Assembly: GCA_046318415.1 (NCBI GenBank)
Contig: JBKCUK010000012.1
Location: 98,005 to 162,004, forward strand
Source: JBKCUK01 sp046318415
Lineage (GTDB): Bacteria > Pseudomonadota > Alphaproteobacteria > Caedimonadales > Caedimonadaceae
DNA: 64,000 nt
Direction: 5' to 3'
Part shown: positions 59,322 through 64,000 of the stretch, piece by piece
Numbering within the stretch: the first letter of the stretch is position 1
Layout: the number at the start of each line of letters is the position of its first letter
Position numbers and translations under genes: made by a program
The notes under the pieces: model-generated
The model's database searches: none
Told to the model about the DNA's origin: nothing
What the model saw: only the letters and a program-made list of their open reading frames with translations

Positions 59322-61892
59322 GTGGATCTCAGCCGTTATTCGGAAAAAACCAAAGAGGTTATGCAAGCTGCCCAATCATTGGCGCAGCGCAGCGGCCATC
59401 AACGCCTGATCACCGAGCATTTCTTGATCGCGTTGTTGGATGAAGCATCCGGGACGATCCATGCCCTCTTAGGACGTCTTGATGTAGATCCCCAGGACTT
59501 GCTTGCAGCCACCCATGCGGTTCTTGCAAAACAACCGCGCATCGAAGGGGCGGGTGCTGGCCAAATTTACATGGCGCCAGAAGTTGCAAAGCTGTTCGAC
59601 CAAGCTGAGCGCTTGGCAACCCAAAAGGAAGATCATTTTGTCACCCTCGAGCGTTTATTTCAGGCTTTGGCGCAGCAATCTGGGACAGAGGCCGCCCGTC
59701 TTATTCAGCTTGCCGGTGTGACACTGTCCGCATTGGATGTGGCCATCGATCAATTGCGTCAGGGGCGGCACGCCGATTCGGCCAACGCGGAAGAAAGCTA
59801 TGAAGCTTTGAAGAAATACGCCCGTGATATGACGGCTTTGGCCCGTGAGGGTAAGCTTGACCCTGTGATTGGCCGGGACGAGGAAATTCGCCGCACCATT
59901 CAGGTCCTCTCGCGGCGTACGAAAAATAATCCCGTGTTAATTGGTGAGCCTGGTGTTGGCAAGACCGCCATCATCGAGGGTCTGGCGCAGCGCATCATGA
60001 AGGGCGATGTGCCAGAAAGCCTCAAACAAACACGGCTGATGGCCCTTGATCTGGGCGCGCTGATCGCAGGGGCGAAATTTCGTGGCGAGTTTGAAGAGCG
60101 CCTCAAAGCTGTCTTGCAAGAGATCACCCATGCGGCTGGAGAAATTGTGCTCTTTATCGACGAGCTGCATACGCTGGTGGGGGCTGGTAAGGCCGAAGGC
60201 GCAATGGACGCATCGAACATGCTTAAACCGGCCCTTGCGCGTGGTGAGCTGCACTGTGTCGGGGCAACCACTTTGAACGAGTATCGCCAATATATTGAAA
60301 AGGATGCGGCCCTTGCCCGCCGCTTTCAGCCGGTCTTTGTCTCGGAACCGACTGTTGCCGATACCATCTCGATTTTGCGGGGGCTGAAGGAAAAATATGA
60401 GTTGCACCACGGCGTGCGCATTACCGATAGCGCCATTGTGGCCGCTGCCACCCTCTCTAACCGCTACATCACGGACCGCTTTTTGCCGGACAAAGCCATC
60501 GACTTGGTGGATGAGGCGGCATCCCACCTGCGCATGCAAGTGGACTCTAAGCCTGAGGCCATCGATGAACTGGATCGCAAGATCATCCAACTCAAGATCG
60601 AGCGAGAAGCGCTCAAAAAGGAAAAAGATCGTGAGGCAACCAACCGTCTTGCTGACCTTGAGACAGAGTTGGGGCAACTGGAAGCCGAATGCGCAGAGCT
60701 AACGGATCAATGGCAGGCTGAAAAGGATAAACTCGGTGCTGTGCAAAAGCTGAAAGAGCATCTGGATGCGGCGCGTGCTGAGCTTGAGATGGTGCAACGC
60801 CAAGGTGATTTGGCCCGTGCCGGTGAACTAGCTTACAGCGTAATCCCGGATCTTGAGCGTCGGGTGAAGGACTCGGAAAGTCTCTCAGACCAGACCATGC
60901 TGCGTGAGGAAGTGCAGGACAGTGATATTGCGGCAATTGTCTCGCGTTGGACGGGTGTTCCCGTTGAGAAAATGCTGGAAGGCGAGCGCGAGAAACTGCT
61001 GCACATGGAAGAAGCCCTTGAGCGCCGCGTTGTCGGGCAACATGAAGCGGTGGTCGCGATCAGCCAAGCGGTGCGCCGCGCAAGGGCGGGCTTGCAAGAC
61101 CCCCATCGTCCCATCGGCTCGTTCTTGTTTTTAGGTCCTACGGGGGTAGGTAAAACCGAACTCTCTAAAGCTTTGGCCGGCTTCTTGTTCAATGATGACA
61201 CTGCCATGGTCCGCATTGATATGTCAGAATATATGGAAAAGCATGCCGTTGCGCGTCTTATTGGGGCGCCCCCCGGCTATGTGGGCTATGAAGAAGGTGG
61301 ACTGCTCACCGAAGCGGTGCGCCGTAGACCCTATCAAGTCATCTTGTTTGACGAGGTGGAGAAAGCACATCCTGACGTGTTCAATATTTTACTTCAAGTT
61401 TTGGATGATGGGCGCCTGACCGATGGTCAGGGACGCACCGTAGACTTCACTAACACGGTGATTATTCTCACCTCCAATTTGGGTTCAGAAGTGTTATCGG
61501 GGCTTGGAGCTGAGGATTCCCTTGAGAAAGCGCGGGAGGCGGTTATGGCCATCGTTCGCCAAGCGTTTCGTCCAGAATTTCTGAATCGCTTGGACGAAAT
61601 TTTATTGTTCCAAAGACTCCAGCGCCAGCACATGCATGCTATTGTTGAAATTCAGCTGCAGCATCTGCGTGAATTGCTGAAACAGCGCAACCTTCACCTT
61701 GCGCTGGATCAGCGTGCCCTCGATTGGTTGGCCGAAGCGGGATATGATGCAGCATATGGCGCAAGGCCCCTGAAGCGCGTGATTCAGAGAAATCTGCAGA
61801 ACCCCCTTGCTAGTCTTATTCTCGAGGGGAAGTTGTCCGGCACCATCCATATCACTGCCAATGCGCACGGACTGGTGCTTGAAAATTCATAA
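59322..61892 (+). CDS. clpB: Disaggregase chaperone ClpB
   Basis: Hexameric AAA+ ATPase that rescues aggregated proteins with DnaK. It starts MDLSRYSEKTKEVMQAAQ, followed by the N domain (to about 150), AAA-1 with GEPGVGKTAI and VLFIDELHTLVGAG, the coiled-coil M domain (about 400-530), and AAA-2 with GPTGVGKTELSKAL and VILFDEVEKAHPD, ending with the small domain (YGARPLKRVIQRNLQNPLA). The GTG at 59322 gives the canonical N-terminus and has GGGAGAG just before; an ATG at 59292 would add 10 residues. Upstream TTGCAC...CCCCTCCATA weakly resembles a heat-shock promoter. Total 856 residues. Confidence 0.97.
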   Translation: MDLSRYSEKTKEVMQAAQSLAQRSGHQRLITEHFLIALLDEASGTIHALLGRLDVDPQDLLAATHAVLAKQPRIEGAGAGQIYMAPEVAKLFDQAERLATQKEDHFVTLERLFQALAQQSGTEAARLIQLAGVTLSALDVAIDQLRQGRHADSANAEESYEALKKYARDMTALAREGKLDPVIGRDEEIRRTIQVLSRRTKNNPVLIGEPGVGKTAIIEGLAQRIMKGDVPESLKQTRLMALDLGALIAGAKFRGEFEERLKAVLQEITHAAGEIVLFIDELHTLVGAGKAEGAMDASNMLKPALARGELHCVGATTLNEYRQYIEKDAALARRFQPVFVSEPTVADTISILRGLKEKYELHHGVRITDSAIVAAATLSNRYITDRFLPDKAIDLVDEAASHLRMQVDSKPEAIDELDRKIIQLKIEREALKKEKDREATNRLADLETELGQLEAECAELTDQWQAEKDKLGAVQKLKEHLDAARAELEMVQRQGDLARAGELAYSVIPDLERRVKDSESLSDQTMLREEVQDSDIAAIVSRWTGVPVEKMLEGEREKLLHMEEALERRVVGQHEAVVAISQAVRRARAGLQDPHRPIGSFLFLGPTGVGKTELSKALAGFLFNDDTAMVRIDMSEYMEKHAVARLIGAPPGYVGYEEGGLLTEAVRRRPYQVILFDEVEKAHPDVFNILLQVLDDGRLTDGQGRTVDFTNTVIILTSNLGSEVLSGLGAEDSLEKAREAVMAIVRQAFRPEFLNRLDEILLFQRLQRQHMHAIVEIQLQHLRELLKQRNLHLALDQRALDWLAEAGYDAAYGARPLKRVIQRNLQNPLASLILEGKLSGTIHITANAHGLVLENS

Positions 61893-61895
61893 AAA

Positions 61896-61916
61896 TTAGA
61901 GGGCATTGCCCTCTAA
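61896..61916. terminator. Hairpin after clpB
   Basis: TTAGAGGGC at 61896-61904 and GCCCTCTAA at 61908-61916 form a 9-bp stem with a 3-nt loop, starting 4 nt after the clpB stop. The T run appears on the minus-strand side only, so termination of clpB is likely but not ideal. Confidence 0.5.
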
Positions 61917-62175
61917 TCCCAACCTCTGCCCTTGATCGAAGCGTTAGATACACACAAATGACTTCAAATTTTTGAGAAAGCCCGGAAGACATTTGGGCCA
62001 AGATTAAACTTCCCTCTTATGTCGCATCAGTATTTCCTTATCTCGAAATAATTCTTGTAAAAATGATATTTTGTAATCAAGTAAAATAATATGAGGAAAG
62101 TAATGACTTTACATTGTCCCGCAAAATGGCTCGGAAAATTTTTTGTTTAATATAGGATCATAAGAGAGTAACAAC

Positions 62176-63654
62176 GTGGTTGGCCACAGTTTGTTGACCC
62201 CCGTAGTAGACAATAACATCGTCAATATTATTTTTGATGATTCTATTCATGGTGTTTGCCTTCTGCGCTTTTCGGGCGAAATCCTGTATGTTAATCCCAC
62301 ATTTGCGCGCTTGCTGGGTCAGGATAAACAGGATTTCCTCAATAAAACGATCAATCATGTTCTTCCCCAGGTTACATTGCCGCAACCAACTGATCTTCAG
62401 CAGGGAGAGGCTGTTTCGGCACAAATAGTGATTGAACGACCAGATTCGGTAAATTTTGCGGCGCAAGTCATATTCTCTTCTTACAAAGTTGGAAATGAAG
62501 ATCTCATGCTTGCGCTTGTGAAGATCCCAAGGGTTCAAATCGCAGAACTTCAACATGAACAAAGAAATATTCTTAATGTTGTGGCGGAAAGTATTGGAGT
62601 TGTCATCTGTAAAGCCTCTCTCGACTGGGAAGTGGAATTTATTACAGCCAATGCGCCTGACTTTTTTGCAATTGAGGGCCGTGATCCTCAGCAGAATATG
62701 GTGCAGATCAAAGCAAAAATTCATCCAGACGATGTTGAAGAAGCTTTTAGAGTGCCCGATTATCCCCATGAGAAAACAAAACGGGTGAGTTATCGGTACC
62801 TGGCAGATTCTAAGCGTGGGCAGGTGCGTTTTATAACTAGTTCGCGGGTGGTTTATAAAGACCTGCTCACGGGAAAACCTGCGATGATCTGTGTTGCTGT
62901 GAATGAAACTGAGCTGAGACATGCCAAGAGAAATCTTCAAGAACAACAAGCGCAGCTTCTCAAGCGTAACGAGGAATTGCTGCGCCTCAACCGGGATTTA
63001 GAAGAGTTTACGTACGCAGCCTACCATGATATGAGCCAGCCGCTTCGGTTGTTTGATGCTTACTTTGTGATGTCCGAGCTAGAAAATCAAAACCCTCAAG
63101 ACCGAGAGAAAATGCGCCTTTGCATGCGACAAAGCTTGCAACGCATGAAAACCCTGGTTGAGGGTATGCGCAATATTAGCAAGATTTCTACGCGTTCTCA
63201 GCCCTGCGAAAATGTCCTAGGGTGCGATATTATTGATGAGGTCATAGCACCATTTGGCTTCCATTCTCCGAGACGTGTGTCGCTGCTTACCAAAAGACTT
63301 TTACCCCTATATGGCGTGCGTGCGCTCATTATTCAGGCCTTCAGCAACATCATAGAAAATGGGATCAAATATAATACGCAGCCGGTTGCTAAGATTGTCA
63401 TAGATTCACGCCGTGTTCGGGATGGGGTGGTCTATGCCATTTCAGATAACGGAATCGGTGTTGCCCTTCAAAATCAGAGCAAAATCTTTGCCTTTGGCGA
63501 ACGACTGCATGATGACAAGACCTATGACGGCACGGGAATCGGTCTTGCGACATGCAAACGAATTATGGAATTGCATCAGGGCAAGATTTGGGTCTTCTCT
63601 CGGCCCGGAAAGGGATCGACATTTTATCTCTATTTTCCTGATCAGCAGGGCTGA
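62176..63654 (+). CDS. Soluble PAS-domain sensor histidine kinase
   Basis: A 492-residue kinase without membrane helices. Two PAS-like domains lie at about 16-115 and 130-245 (ILNVVAESIGVVICKAS; VQIKAKIHPDDVEEAFR). A coiled coil (246-280) precedes the H box EFTYAAYHDMSQPLRLF with His284. The ATPase domain has the N box FSNIIENGIKYN, G1 ISDNGIGV, F box FAFGERLH and G2 YDGTGIGLATCKRIMELH. It resembles the output half of bacteriophytochrome-type kinases. No response regulator lies next to it, so it is an orphan here. The signal is unknown. The start is GTG at 62176. Confidence 0.9.
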   Translation: MVGHSLLTPVVDNNIVNIIFDDSIHGVCLLRFSGEILYVNPTFARLLGQDKQDFLNKTINHVLPQVTLPQPTDLQQGEAVSAQIVIERPDSVNFAAQVIFSSYKVGNEDLMLALVKIPRVQIAELQHEQRNILNVVAESIGVVICKASLDWEVEFITANAPDFFAIEGRDPQQNMVQIKAKIHPDDVEEAFRVPDYPHEKTKRVSYRYLADSKRGQVRFITSSRVVYKDLLTGKPAMICVAVNETELRHAKRNLQEQQAQLLKRNEELLRLNRDLEEFTYAAYHDMSQPLRLFDAYFVMSELENQNPQDREKMRLCMRQSLQRMKTLVEGMRNISKISTRSQPCENVLGCDIIDEVIAPFGFHSPRRVSLLTKRLLPLYGVRALIIQAFSNIIENGIKYNTQPVAKIVIDSRRVRDGVVYAISDNGIGVALQNQSKIFAFGERLHDDKTYDGTGIGLATCKRIMELHQGKIWVFSRPGKGSTFYLYFPDQQG

Positions 63655-63779
63655 CATTTGTCGTCACTATGAACTCTGAGGCTTAAGCATTCCTTAAGCT
63701 TTTAAGAGCATAAAGTTCCTAAAGGCGCCCATCAGAAGGTACCGCTTTTCAAAAAAGTTAAAAAAATGAAAAAAGTCTA

Positions 63780-63808
63780 TTGACGGGGGGCCATGGTCCC
63801 TCTATAAG
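63780..63808 (+). promoter_or_regulatory. rRNA operon promoter
   Basis: TTGACG at 63780-63785 and TATAAG at 63803-63808 are separated by 17 nt. A run of A-tracts lies just upstream (63747-63775), suiting an UP element, and a GAACC discriminator follows. It faces the right edge of the window. Confidence 0.75.
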
Positions 63809-63814
63809 AACCAC

Positions 63815-64000
63815 ATCAGCGACGAAACGAACTGATGAAGCGCTGAAAACGGCCTAAAGGCCCACGGATCTTTCAAATTGTAAGAAGTAATTTTAGATTG
63901 AGTAGCTTGGTGGGCGGTTGGTGCTAGCCACGGGGACGTGGTTGGTATTGATTAGCTTACTTAAGCGCGACCAAGTAAAGTTGGTGTTTTAAGTGGGCAT
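63815..64000 (+). other. Leader of an rRNA operon (16S begins beyond the window)
   Basis: The transcribed stretch after the promoter has GGATCTTTCAAATTGTAAGA near 63866-63885, like the boxA-type antitermination element (CTCTTTGAAATTG) of alphaproteobacterial rRNA leaders. It is followed by GGTGGGCGG, another common leader element. Short hairpins (GGCCT/AGGCC and CATCAG/CTGATG) precede it. The mature 16S 5' sequence is not reached by base 64000, so the identity rests on these leader features. Confidence 0.65.

Noticed and set aside
59937..60677. 246-codon minus-strand frame
   Set aside because: Antisense to clpB; a shadow of a strongly conserved coding sequence.
62158..62949. Long minus-strand open frame (263 codons)
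   Set aside because: Lies wholly opposite the histidine kinase gene, whose conserved motifs are on the plus strand. Its translation shows no family features.
1..64000. Insertion sequences, prophage or CRISPR arrays
   Set aside because: No transposase, integrase, phage structural gene, Cas protein or regularly spaced repeat array was seen.

Overview
The window reads as a chromosomal segment of an alphaproteobacterium, most plausibly from a Rickettsiales/Holosporales-type lineage. This is inferred from gene content and order, not from a 16S match. Supporting points are two tandem cysteine desulfurases in the isc operon, an Rsm22-type ribosome protein, lepB-rnc-era, fabD-fabG-acpP-fabF-mltG, and a stretched ubiG-lysC-ptsP-prfA-prmC-clpB order. 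The right edge has an rRNA-type promoter and leader. No IS element, prophage, plasmid or CRISPR array was seen.

Layout. 1-6.5 kb: truncated ygfZ, a GT4 glycosyltransferase, rpe, a 7Fe ferredoxin, a hydrolase, a one-domain ion channel, and a LysR/MFS pair. 6.5-13 kb: a candidate promoter-to-terminator small RNA, then iscR-nifS-iscS-iscU-iscA-hscB-hscA. 13-15 kb: an aromatic amino acid permease and a MarR-type regulator separate a truncated hscA from fdx. 15.2-17.8 kb: fdx-iscX-rsm22-mnmA, linking Fe-S assembly to an Fe-S ribosome factor and tRNA thiolation. 17.9-24 kb: a secreted glycosyltransferase-like protein with an altered DxD motif, a DUF192 protein, dapD-dapE, and two transporters. 24-32.6 kb: fatty acid synthesis genes, mltG, era-rnc-lepB and an ampG-like permease. 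32.6-41.3 kb: tRNA-Pro(UGG), recO-parC, bioY and ubiG among several unrecognised exported proteins. 41.4-63.7 kb: lysC, acs, ptsP, rodZ-hisS, prfA, prmC and clpB, interleaved with lineage-specific secreted or lipid-anchored proteins, ending in a soluble PAS histidine kinase. 63.78-64 kb: rRNA promoter and leader.

How the genes work together. The Isc proteins build Fe-S clusters used by the ferredoxins, YgfZ targets and the Rsm22 protein, and IscS supplies sulfur to MnmA. LysC, DapD and DapE serve the succinylase route to meso-diaminopimelate for peptidoglycan, which MltG and AmpG help trim and recycle. Importers for amino acids, biotin and muropeptides suggest a nutrient-scavenging life. The least familiar content is the set of exported proteins near 17.9, 32.9, 36.7-40.5, 41.4-43.1, 46.9-48.3, 55.7 and 57.8 kb, some with effector-like or surface-like features.
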